64,000 nt of DNA from Alphaproteobacteria bacterium. Lineage in GTDB: Bacteria > Pseudomonadota > Alphaproteobacteria > UBA6615. The DNA lies in assembly GCA_009694135.1 (NCBI GenBank), contig SHVS01000003.1:1-64000 (forward strand), in the 5' to 3' direction. Of this stretch, positions 1 through 9,804 are shown piece after piece. The notes beneath the pieces are model-generated. The model saw only the letters and a list, made by a program, of their open reading frames with translations. It had not been told where the DNA came from and did not search any database. The position numbers were made by a program, and so were the translations under genes. Position 1 is the first letter of the stretch, and each line of letters starts with the position of its first letter.

Positions 1-74
1 ATGGCGCACCCGTCCATATAACTCCACGCCCTTCATCCCTCCGCCCCCGGCCCACCGGGCAAAAGGCTTTCTGC

Positions 75-147
75 TGCCGGATTTTTACTCCGGCGCAACC
101 GGACTCCCCGGCCGCTTCAGTGAGGGATTTTTACTCCGGCGCTTACA
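75..147. repeat. Two copies of ATTTTTACTCCGGCG (81-95, 127-141), possible IS21-like element end upstream of nadD
   Basis: Exact 15-bp repeat 46 bp apart; second copy followed by CTTACA. Same motif recurs at 8178-8216. Confidence 0.6.
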
Positions 148-192
148 GGGCGGCTTGCGCCCCCGTCAGGCGTCGCGCAGAATCCGCGACGC

Positions 193-822
193 ATGGCCCC
201 TCCGGCAGTCCACCGCCCCTTTCTCGGAAAGCGTTCCGGCTCGCGTGTTGGGCTGCTGGGCGGCTCGTTCAACCCGGCGCATGAAGGACATCTCTATATC
301 AGCCGGGAGGCGCTCAGGCGGCTGGGGCTCGACCAAGTCTGGTGGCTGGTCGCCCCGCAAAATCCGCTGAAGTCGGCGTCCGGGATGGCGCCTTATGCCG
401 AGCGGCTGGCGAGCGCGCAAGAACACGCGCGCGCCCCGCGCCTCATGGTCAGCGACCTCGAGGCGCGGCTCGGGACGCGCTATACCGCCGACACCCTCGC
501 CCGGCTGACCCGCCGGCAACCAGGGGCCCAGTTCGTGTGGCTCATGGGCGCGGACAGCTTCGCCGAGCTTGACCGCTGGAAGCGCTGGCCGCGGATCTTT
601 TACCGAGTCGTTATTGCCGTGTTCGCCCGCGCTCCCTATGATTCAAAGGCGTTGGCTGGCAAGGTCGCCCGACGCTTCCGCCACGCCCGGCGCAAACCGG
701 GGCAGGCGCGAGCTTTGGCGGGGCATCGGCCACCGGCCTGGGTGTTTCTGCCGCTGCGGCGACACCCGGCCTCGGCCAGCGCGATCCGCGCCGCGGCAGG
801 AAGTGCCGGCGGCGCTCATTGA
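193..822 (+). CDS. nadD: Nicotinate-nucleotide adenylyltransferase
   Basis: GLLGGSFNPAHEGHLYISREALRRLGLDQVWWLVAPQNPLK motif; followed by rsfS/rlmH as usual in alphaproteobacteria. Confidence 0.93.
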   Translation: MAPPAVHRPFLGKRSGSRVGLLGGSFNPAHEGHLYISREALRRLGLDQVWWLVAPQNPLKSASGMAPYAERLASAQEHARAPRLMVSDLEARLGTRYTADTLARLTRRQPGAQFVWLMGADSFAELDRWKRWPRIFYRVVIAVFARAPYDSKALAGKVARRFRHARRKPGQARALAGHRPPAWVFLPLRRHPASASAIRAAAGSAGGAH

Positions 823-858
823 GTGCCCTTTGGGGGCTAAAATAGGGAGGTTGGACCC

Positions 859-1272
859 ATACTAAAGTCACGTAAGCGCAAACCCGCCGCGAAGGAGACG
901 CCGCAGGCTGAGCTTAAAGCAGCCGAGACAATCGTCACCGTCGCAGCGCGGTCCCTCGAAGATGACCTGGCCGAGGACGTCCGGGTCATCCCCCTCGCCG
1001 GCAAGGCGGATTATGCCGAACATCTGATCGTCGCCAGCGCCGCTTCCGCCCGCCGCGTCACCAGCATGGCCGAACATCTGGTCGAAAAATTCAAGGCCGC
1101 GGGCCTGCGCCCGCATGTCGAAGGCCTCGCCCACAGTAGTTGGGTGTTGATCGACGCCGGCGAGCTGGTCGTGCATTTGTTCAAGCCAGAGGCCCGCAGC
1201 TACTACAATCTGGAGAAGCTGTGGGAAGCCGAATTCCCATTAGCGGCGGCCGAAAGCGCGGCTTTAGTGTAG
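859..1272 (+). CDS. rsfS: Ribosome silencing factor RsfS; no canonical start codon at the expected 5' end (ATA at 859)
   Basis: Frame open from the TAA at 838; DVRVIPLAGKADYAEHLIVASAASARRVTSMAEHLVEK...SSWVLIDAGELVVHLFKPEARSYYNLEKLW. First ATG is internal at 1066. Confidence 0.85.
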   Translation: MLKSRKRKPAAKETPQAELKAAETIVTVAARSLEDDLAEDVRVIPLAGKADYAEHLIVASAASARRVTSMAEHLVEKFKAAGLRPHVEGLAHSSWVLIDAGELVVHLFKPEARSYYNLEKLWEAEFPLAAAESAALV

Positions 1273-1278
1273 CGTCTG

Positions 1279-1782
1279 GTGGCTTCGCGTCAGCGCCCGG
1301 GAACGCGTAGCGGCGCACAGCAAGGGCGCATTCTGATCGCCGCCATCGGCCGCGCCCGCGCCGATCCGGCGGCGGCGCTCTACCGCCACTATGCCGAGCG
1401 CGTGACCTTGTGGCAGCTCGAACTGATGGAAATCGAGCTGCGCCAGAAACTCCCGCCGGCTCGCCTTAAAGCCGAAGAAACCGCTCGGCTCCTGGCCGCG
1501 ATGCCGGAGGGGGCCGCCATCGTCGCGCTCGACGAAAGCGGCGAGCAGGCGACCAGCCGTGCCCTAGCCACGCGCCTGGCCGAATGGCGCGATGCCAGCC
1601 GCCCCGTGGGCTTTCTCATCGGTGGCGCCGATGGGCTCGACCAGGCAGCGCGTACGCGCGCCGACTGGCGGCTCGCCTTCGGCCGCGTAACCTGGCCGCA
1701 TCTTTTGGTACGCGGCCTGCTCGCCGAGCAGCTGTATCGCGCTCAGCAAATCCTCGCATCGCACCCATACCATCGCGATTAG
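1279..1782 (+). CDS. rlmH: 23S rRNA (pseudouridine1915-N3)-methyltransferase RlmH
   Basis: ILIAAIGRAR...FLIGGADGLDQAAR...LAFGRVTWPHLLVRGLLAEQLYRAQQILASHPYHRD. Confidence 0.92.
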   Translation: MASRQRPGTRSGAQQGRILIAAIGRARADPAAALYRHYAERVTLWQLELMEIELRQKLPPARLKAEETARLLAAMPEGAAIVALDESGEQATSRALATRLAEWRDASRPVGFLIGGADGLDQAARTRADWRLAFGRVTWPHLLVRGLLAEQLYRAQQILASHPYHRD

Positions 1783-1800
1783 AGTGGTTAGCATATTTGG

Positions 1801-3281
1801 TTGCGAATTCACCTCAGCTTAACAATTTTACGCCCTATGATTCGGTTGGGATTCGGTGTAAAAATACCATCCCGCCAACGACTGCAGCGAGCCGTGCCAA
1901 ACAGACCCGCTTGCGCCTTCACTTCGCCCCTAAAAGCGGCGCTTCGCCGGCGGCTGTGCTATGCGCTGATCGCTTGCGGCCTCGGCGCGAATGGCGCCGC
2001 GCTTGCGGTCGACGCCGACGGCGCGCGCGCAACTTTGGGGCGGATCACCAACGAAATCGCGGCGCAGGAGGCCGAGGTGCGCGCCCGCCAAGCGGATGCC
2101 GCTCGGCTGACCGACGAGTTGGCGCAGCTGCGCGCCGAACAGATCGCCGTCGCGCGCTCCGCGCAGGAGCAGGAAGCGGACATCGCCGCCATCGAGCAAA
2201 CCCTCGGCAAGCTCGCCGTCGAAGCGGCCATCGGCCGCGCCGCGCTCGAATCGCGCATCGCCGCGACCAGCGGCGCCGCCACGGCGCTCGTCCGCCTGGC
2301 GCGGCGTCCCGCCTATGCGGCGCTGGTGATGCCGGGCGAACCGACTGACCTTTTGCGCGGCGGCTTGCTTTTGCGCGCCGCTCTGCCGCAACTCGAATCC
2401 CAGGCGGCGCAGTTACGCGGCGCGATCGCCAAGCTCGCCACCAATTAACATGTGCAGGCCGAGCGCCGCGTCGCGCTGGCGGCGGCCCGCGCGCAACTCG
2501 AACGCAAGCGTACGCGTCTGGCCGAGCTTGCCCCGCGCAAGGTGCTGCTCTTGGGCGAAACGCGCGCGGCGCAATATACCGCCAAGCAACGCGTCGAAGC
2601 ACTGGTCGGCGAAGCCCGCGACCTCAACGACCTGCTCGGCCGCCTTGAAACGCTCGACCGCGAACGCCAGGAAGCCGAAGGCGATCTCAATCTGCGCCCC
2701 GACGAGCAGTTCGCCGCGCAACGGGCCGAGGATTTAGCGCGCGAAAGGCGGCCGCCGAGGCAGCCGAGCGTCGTCAGGAGCGGCTGGCCGCCATCCGGCC
2801 CTTGCCGCGAGCGACGCCGCAGCCGGAGAACCGCCCCATCAGCCAGGCGCAGGGCGAGCTGGCCGCGCCGGCGCATGGCCGCTTGCTGGTCGCTTACGGC
2901 GAACGTACCGGCTTCGGCGCGTCAAAGGGCATAACGCTCGAGACTCTGCCGCACGCACAGGTGGTTGCACCTTACGCCAGCCGTGTGGTGTTCTCAGGGC
3001 CGTTTCGTCAATTCGGGCTCATCTTGATCATTGCGCACGGAGAGGGGTATCATTCGCTGTTGGCCGGCTTGGCGCGCGTCGACGCCGCGGTCGGGCAGTG
3101 GGTTTTGACCGGGGAGCCTGTCGGCGTCACCGGTGAGACCGATGAAGAGACGATCGGCGGCCGCCCGCCCGAGGGTGGGGTCGCCGGAGCGCCGACGCTC
3201 TACGTCGAATTACGACGTAAGGGACAGCCCATTGACCCGCGACCCTGGCTCGCGGGCAACAACGACAAGGTGCGTGGATGA
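1801..3281 (+). pseudogene. envC: Murein hydrolase activator EnvC-like (coiled coil + LytM domain), interrupted by an in-frame TAA (2446-2448) and a -1 frameshift (~2735-2750)
   Basis: ORFs 1801-2448 and 2452-2934 are in the same frame separated by TAA; the LytM part (VVAPYASRVVFSGPFRQFGLILIIAHGEGYHSLLAGL) continues in ORF 2802-3281. Confidence 0.8.
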
Positions 3282-4588
3282 TGACGCGGAATCTGACCAA
3301 GCTTCTGACAACCACTGCGCTCGTGTTCGCGCTCACCCTGCCCTTGCAGGCGGCGAACGACGAGACGTTCAAGCAGCTCGAACTGTTCGGCGACGTGTTC
3401 GAGCGCGTGCGCGCCGATTATGTCGACGTGGTGAAGGACGACGCCCTGATCGAGAACGCGATCAACGGCATGCTCAGCCAGCTCGACCCGCATTCGAACT
3501 ACATGAACGAAAAAGCCTATCGCGACATGCAGGTGCAGACGCGCGGCGAGTTCGGTGGCATCGGCGCGGAAGTGACGATGGAAGAGGGCTTCGTCAAGAT
3601 CGTCTCGCCGATCGATGAAACCCCCGCGGCGCGCGCCGGCCTCAAGCCTGGCGATCTCATCACCCATCTTGACGGCGAAACCGTTCAGGGCCTCACCCTG
3701 GCGCAAGCGGTCGACAAGATGCGCGGTCGGGTCAACAGCGAAGTCAAACTGACCATCCGCCGCGAAGGCTTCGATCCGTTCGACGTATCGCTGACCCGCG
3801 CGGTCGTGCGCATCCAGTCGGTGCGCAGCCGGATCGAAGCGAATGATATCGGCTATATCCGCATCACGACCTTCAACGAGCAGACCGACAACGGGCTCAA
3901 GGCGGCGCTCGAATCGATCAAGAAGCAGCTCGGCGACAAGGTCGCCGGCTACATCATCGATCTGCGCAACAACCCGGGCGGATTGCTCGATCAGTCGATC
4001 AAGGTGGTCGACGACTTCATCGAACGCGGTGAAATCGTTTCCACGCGCGGCCGCAATGTCGATGAGGCGTCGCGCGCCAATGCCACGCCCGGCGACCTGA
4101 CCAATGGCAAGCCCATCGTGGTGCTGATCAACGAGGGCTCGGCTTCGGCGTCGGAAATCGTTGCCGGCGCGCTGCAGGACCACCAGCGTGCGGTGATCAT
4201 GGGCACGCGCTCCTTCGGCAAGGGTTCGGTGCAGACCATCATCCCGATCCAAGGGCATGGCGCGATGCGCCTCACGACCGCGCGCTATTTCACCCCGTCG
4301 GGCCGCTCGATCCAGCAGCTCGGCATCGTTCCGGACATCCTGGTCGAGCAGTTGGCGACGAATACGGCCGATGGCCGTCAGCGCCTGCGCGAAGCCGATC
4401 TGCGTAACGCGCTTGCCAACCCGCAAGGACAGACCGCGCCAGCACAGCCGGCCGATCCGGCCGGCCCGGCGGCGCCCGCGGCACCGGCCGTGGCGCAAGC
4501 CGCTCCGGCAACGCCGCCGACCGACTTCCAGTTGGCGCGGGCGATCGATCAGCTGCACGAGCTTGCGACCACCGGTCGGCGTAACTAG
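3278..4588 (+). CDS. ctpA: S41 family C-terminal processing peptidase
   Basis: PDZ domain and S41 core (GYIIDLRNNPGGLLDQSIKVVDDFI, GSASASEIVAGALQDHQRAVIMGTRSFGKGSVQTIIPI). Confidence 0.95.
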   Translation: MMTRNLTKLLTTTALVFALTLPLQAANDETFKQLELFGDVFERVRADYVDVVKDDALIENAINGMLSQLDPHSNYMNEKAYRDMQVQTRGEFGGIGAEVTMEEGFVKIVSPIDETPAARAGLKPGDLITHLDGETVQGLTLAQAVDKMRGRVNSEVKLTIRREGFDPFDVSLTRAVVRIQSVRSRIEANDIGYIRITTFNEQTDNGLKAALESIKKQLGDKVAGYIIDLRNNPGGLLDQSIKVVDDFIERGEIVSTRGRNVDEASRANATPGDLTNGKPIVVLINEGSASASEIVAGALQDHQRAVIMGTRSFGKGSVQTIIPIQGHGAMRLTTARYFTPSGRSIQQLGIVPDILVEQLATNTADGRQRLREADLRNALANPQGQTAPAQPADPAGPAAPAAPAVAQAAPATPPTDFQLARAIDQLHELATTGRRN

Positions 4589-4651
4589 GCGCGCATGGCC
4601 GGCGGGACAGCGGGTGGCGCATAGGCCCGTGGCCCAGCCGGGCAGGAAACC

Positions 4652-5760
4652 GTGAAGCTCGATCTGAACTGGTTAGGGGACGGGGGGCGCTTGCGCCTTT
4701 CGTCTTTGCTTAACAGCCTGGGCGTTTACGCCCAGGCGCTCGGGGCGCGCGCAGCCCCCTTGCTCTCGCCCCTGCTTGCGCCATTAGTCGCAAAACTGCA
4801 GCGTATTCCGACGCCAGGCTTGGGCCTGCCGCGTCTGGCCTTGCCCAGCCCGCTCATGGTGGCTTGGGTGCTTCTCGCGGCCGGCGTGCTGCTGGCCGTC
4901 GTCGCGCTTGCGACCTTCGACCACGACGAATCCGACGCGGTTTCGCTGGCCGCGGTCGCCGCCCTGCCCGCCCCCGATCCCGCCGCAGCGGCGCCTGAGC
5001 CCGAGCCGGCCCCCCCGACCTGGCGCCTGAACGCGCGTCCGATTGCCGCCGTCGACAGCCGCCCGCGCTTGGCGGTGATGTCGGTCTGGGGCTTGCGGTC
5101 GAAACCACCCAGGCGGCCATCCGCCTGCCGCCGGACATCACGCTCGCCTTCGTTTCCTATGGCCGCAATGTGAAACACTGGATCGAGGAAGCGCGCGCCG
5201 CTGGCCATGAGGTTTTGCTCGAGGTGCCGATGGAGCCGATCGGCTATCCAGCCAATGACCCTGGCCCGCGGCCCCTGCTGACTTCGTTGTCGGCCGAGGC
5301 AAACGCCAAGCGCATCGCGGACGTGCTTCCGCTGGCCGAGATGGCGGTCGGACTCACGAACCATATGGGCGGGCGTTTCCTGGCCGTTCCGGAACAGGCT
5401 GAAAAACTGCTCGCCGTCGTGGCCGAGTGAGGGCTGCTGTTTGTCGAACAAAACGCCGCGCCCGACTCGCCGGCGGCGCGAATCGCGGCCGAACGCCGCT
5501 GGCCGTTTATTACTGCGGCGCCTCTCTTGAACGGCGAAGAGATCGGCGTGCGGGCTTTCACCGCGCGTCTTGCCAACGCCATGGAACGCGTGCGCAAGGA
5601 GCCTGTTGGCGCGCTGACGGTCGAGCCGCAACCTTATGTGCTGGAGATGCTCGCCACGCTGCCGACGCGGCTCAACAAGGACGGGATCATGCTCGCGCCG
5701 CTGTCCGCGCTGGTGCCACGCGCGCCCCGAACCGAGCGCGCCGCCCTACCCCTTCCATGA
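4652..5760 (+). pseudogene. Divergent polysaccharide deacetylase (YibQ-like), interrupted by a -1 frameshift (~5075-5092) and an in-frame TGA (5428-5430)
   Basis: Continuity across frames: RPRLAVM / VGLGLAVETTQAAIRLPPDITLAFVSYGRNVKHWIEEARAAGHEVLLEVPMEPIGYPANDPGPRPLLTSL...VVAE* GLLFVEQ... Confidence 0.78.
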
Positions 5761-6248
5761 GCGGTTTAACAGCGGCCCAAACCTTGCCCTACCGTCAAGG
5801 CGTCGGGATCATGTTGATCGACGCGGCGGCGCGCGTCTGGGTCGGCGAACGGATTTCCGCGCCCGGCGCCTGGCAGATGCCGCAGGGCGGGATCGACCGC
5901 GGCGAGAGCGCGCGCACGGCCGCGTTGCGTGAATTGAAAGAAGAGATCGGAACCAATGCGGCCGAGGTCATGGCCGAAAGCCGCGGCTGGTTCAGTTACG
6001 ACCTGCCGCCAGACTTGCGCACCAAGACTTGGGGCGGGCGCTATCGCGGCCAGCGCCAGCGCTGGTTCCTGTGCCGCTTTCGCGGGCAAGATAGCGACAT
6101 CGATCTTGCCCACCCAGAGCATCCGGAGTTTTCCGCCTGGCGCTGGGTTCCGATCGACGAACTCGTCGCTCTGGTCGTGCCGTTCAAGCGCGCGCTCTAT
6201 GCCGAAGTCGTGGCCGAGTTCCGCAAGCTGGCGGTGCCCGCCGTCTAG
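5757..6248 (+). CDS. rppH: RNA pyrophosphohydrolase (Nudix)
   Basis: LPYRQGVGIMLID...GAWQMPQGGIDRGESARTAALRELKEEIGTN Nudix box. Confidence 0.93.
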   Translation: MSGLTAAQTLPYRQGVGIMLIDAAARVWVGERISAPGAWQMPQGGIDRGESARTAALRELKEEIGTNAAEVMAESRGWFSYDLPPDLRTKTWGGRYRGQRQRWFLCRFRGQDSDIDLAHPEHPEFSAWRWVPIDELVALVVPFKRALYAEVVAEFRKLAVPAV

Positions 6249-6319
6249 CAAGAGCATAGCGTGGCGTTTCCGGCCCGTGATAGTCTTCGCAGCGGACTGC
6301 GGCGCGCGGAGGTTCGACC

Positions 6320-6553
6320 ATGCCCTACATCAACCAACGCGCGCCAAGCGGCGGCGGCGACCTGACCGCGGCGGTGTTTCTGGCGCAGTTGCTGAAGACA
6401 CAGGATCCGGTCGCGGCCCTGTCCGCCACGGCGGGCGCCGTCTACGCCGTCTTCGCCGCCACGCTGCCGGGCGAGAGCGAGCTGGCGCTGATCACGGCGC
6501 AGAACGCGCTCGTCACGCCGCCGACCAGTTTTCCGGTCGAGAAATTTAACTGA
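6320..6553 (+). CDS. Hypothetical 77-aa protein
   Basis: ATG preceded by a GGAGG-like ribosome binding site; no family recognised. Confidence 0.5.
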   Translation: MPYINQRAPSGGGDLTAAVFLAQLLKTQDPVAALSATAGAVYAVFAATLPGESELALITAQNALVTPPTSFPVEKFN

Positions 6554-6561
6554 CGGATCGG

Positions 6562-6786
6562 CTACTTTTCGATCATATCGATGACGTAGCCCGCGCCGGC
6601 GCCAATTACGCCGCCGACGACCGCTCCGCAAGCGATGCAGCCGCCGGTAATCAGGGTTACGCCCACACCGGCGCCGGTGCCGATTGCGCCGCCCGAGAGC
6701 AGGCGCTGTTGGGACGGACTCATGTTGGCGCAGCCGCCAAGCGTCAGCGCACAGAGCGCGCTGCCGACCACAGCAGATATACGCAT
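6562..6786 (-). CDS. Small glycine-zipper lipoprotein
   Basis: MRISAVVGSALCALTLGGC lipobox, then Gly-rich GGAIGTGAGVGVTLITGG...GGVIGAGAGYVID. Confidence 0.75.
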   Translation of the reverse strand: MRISAVVGSALCALTLGGCANMSPSQQRLLSGGAIGTGAGVGVTLITGGCIACGAVVGGVIGAGAGYVIDMIEK

Positions 6787-6927
6787 GGATAGCCCCCTTC
6801 GCTGCTGCGCCGCCGCAAGGCCCCCGCCCGGCGCAAGCTTCTTAGAGCTGGGTTGTAGCAGAAGCGCGCCGAACCGGTAGGGTTTTTTTCCCGAAGCCTG
6901 TGTCAATTTGTGAGCGAGCGCGAGACC

Positions 6928-7956
6928 TTAGGCGGTGGACTTGGCAAGATACCTGCGATCAAGCAGCTCGGCGATCTGCACCGCGTTCAGAGCCGCGCCC
7001 TTGCGCAGATTATCGCCCACGACCCACAGCGACAGGCCGTTTTCGACCGTCGAGTCCTCGCGAATGCGGCTGACGAAGACATTATCCTCGCCGGCCACTT
7101 CGACCGGCGTCACATAGCCTTCGTCGGCACGGTGATCGATCACCGTTACGCCACGCGCGACCTTGAGCGCGGCGCGCGCCGCGGCGGCGCTGATCGGCAG
7201 CTCACACTCGATATTGATCGCCTCGGAATGGCAGATGAACACCGGCACGCGCACGCAGGTGGCCACCAACTTAATCGCCGGGTCGAGGATCTTCTTAGTC
7301 TCGACCATCATCTTCCATTCCTCCTTGGTCGAGCCGCTATCCATGAACACGTCGATATGCGGGATGACGTTGAAGGCGATCTGCTTGGTGAAAAGCTGCT
7401 TGACCACGGCCTGGTTGGTGAAGATGCCTTTGGTCTGGTTGAACAATTCGTCCATCGCGTCCTTGCCGGCGCCAGACACGGATTGATAGGTCGAAACCAC
7501 CACGCGCTTGATCTTGAACAGATCATGCAGCGGCTTGAGCGCGACCACCATCTGGATGGTAGAGCAATTGGGATTGGCGATGATATTGCGCTTGGTATAG
7601 CCGGCGAGCGCCTCCGGGTTCACTTCCGGCACGATCAACGGAATATCCGGGTCCATGCGGAACTGCGAGGTGTTGTCGATCACGATCGCTCCGGCCGCCG
7701 CCGCCCTGGGCGCAAATGCCGCCGATACCTTGGAGCCGGGCGACGACAGGACGATATCGACCCCCTTGAAGTCGAATTTAGCGAGATCCTGGACCTTGAG
7801 GACGTCGTCCTCGCCAAAGGAGATCTTGGTGCCGGCCGAGCGCTCCGAGGCCAGCGCCACCACCTCGCTGACCGGGAACTCGCGTTCGGCGAGCGTCGTC
7901 AACATTTCGCGCCCGACATTGCCGGTGGCGCCGACGACCGCGACCTTATAGGCCAT
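6928..7956 (-). CDS. asd: Aspartate-semialdehyde dehydrogenase
   Basis: YKVAVVGATGNVGREMLTTLAEREFPVSEVVALASERSAG; NPNCSTIQMVVALKPLHD. Confidence 0.96.
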   Translation of the reverse strand: MAYKVAVVGATGNVGREMLTTLAEREFPVSEVVALASERSAGTKISFGEDDVLKVQDLAKFDFKGVDIVLSSPGSKVSAAFAPRAAAAGAIVIDNTSQFRMDPDIPLIVPEVNPEALAGYTKRNIIANPNCSTIQMVVALKPLHDLFKIKRVVVSTYQSVSGAGKDAMDELFNQTKGIFTNQAVVKQLFTKQIAFNVIPHIDVFMDSGSTKEEWKMMVETKKILDPAIKLVATCVRVPVFICHSEAINIECELPISAAAARAALKVARGVTVIDHRADEGYVTPVEVAGEDNVFVSRIREDSTVENGLSLWVVGDNLRKGAALNAVQIAELLDRRYLAKSTA

Positions 7957-8062
7957 GCCTTGGTCCTAACCCTGCTAATATGAGGGGCAACAGAATAAGC
8001 CGCGCCCGCGCCCTTGGCAAGGAGCCCGTCGCGGATCAAAGGACCTGGCTGGGGTCACCTGA

Positions 8063-8626
8063 ATGGCGCCAAAGGACAAGATTGCGGGCAGATCGGTTAC
8101 CCTTCGTCCGGCCCGGCCTGAATGCGGCCAGCACAAAGGGCCCCCGCGGGGGCCCTATGTGCTACCCCGTCTGATGCATTTTTGCTCCGGCCCACCGACG
8201 CATTTTTACTCCGGCGTTGACATCGCCCGGAGGCTGTATTGCATCACCCATCGACCGATCGTCGAGCGGCTGTTCGGCTGGGACGCCGCCCGCGAGGGGG
8301 CGCGTTTCGACCGAGAATTCACGGTCGAGGAGGCGCAGATCATCGAGATCGGCAGCAATGCGATCGGCTGGCTGCAAGCCGGAGAAGACGAAGGCATGGT
8401 CCGGCTCAAGCAGATCTGCATCGACCGCGCCTTCCAGCGGCGCGGCATCGGCACGAAGCTGCTGCGGGAGCTGATCGCGTCCGCCGACGCACGGCGGCTC
8501 CCCATGGAGCTGACCGTCGCGCGCATCAACCCTGCGGTCGGTCTCTATGCCCGGCTCGGGTTCAACGTCGTGGATAGCAACGACTACGAATTCACCATGC
8601 GGCGCGAGGCGGCGGCGGGCGGGTAG
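8063..8626 (+). CDS. GNAT family N-acetyltransferase containing an apparent in-frame insertion
   Basis: ICIDRAFQRRGIGTKLLRELIASADARRLPMELTVARINPAVGLYARLGFNVV; upstream SVTLRPARPEC resembles a GNAT N-terminus. Confidence 0.8.
   Translation: MAPKDKIAGRSVTLRPARPECGQHKGPPRGPYVLPRLMHFCSGPPTHFYSGVDIARRLYCITHRPIVERLFGWDAAREGARFDREFTVEEAQIIEIGSNAIGWLQAGEDEGMVRLKQICIDRAFQRRGIGTKLLRELIASADARRLPMELTVARINPAVGLYARLGFNVVDSNDYEFTMRREAAAGG
8130..8163. repeat. 34-nt near-perfect palindrome (16 of 17 pairs) within the GNAT reading frame
   Basis: agcacaaagggcccccgcgggggccctatgtgct. Confidence 0.85.
8172..8222. repeat. Two ATTTTT(G/A)CTCCGGC repeats (8178-8191, 8202-8216), candidate IS21-like element end
   Basis: tgatgcatttttgctccggcccaccgacgcatttttactccggcgttgaca; same repeat as 81-141. 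Confidence 0.6.
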
Positions 8627-8638
8627 AACCCGAAACCG

Positions 8639-9673
<1,035 letters not shown>

Positions 9674-9696
9674 TCACCAGATTCTGCGGCCTCAGC

Positions 9697-9785
9697 CTTC
9701 GTGACGGCCGCTCCCGCGGCCTCCTCAGGATGAGGCGAAACCTTGTCCCTCATGCCGAGGCGCGCCCAATGGGAGCGTCACGAAG
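9697..9785. repeat. Compound palindromic element (REP-like) between ilvC and ilvH
   Basis: Outer arms cttcgtgacg (9697-9706) / cgtcacgaag (9776-9785); inner arms of cctcaggatgagg / cctcatgccgagg type. Confidence 0.7.
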
Positions 9786-9804
9786 CATGCAGTGACCGGC
9801 GGTC

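Noticed and set aside
3200-4558. 452-aa minus-strand ORF antisense to ctpA
   Set aside because: High-GC antisense ORF shadow of a confident S41 peptidase; low-complexity Arg/Asp/His composition.
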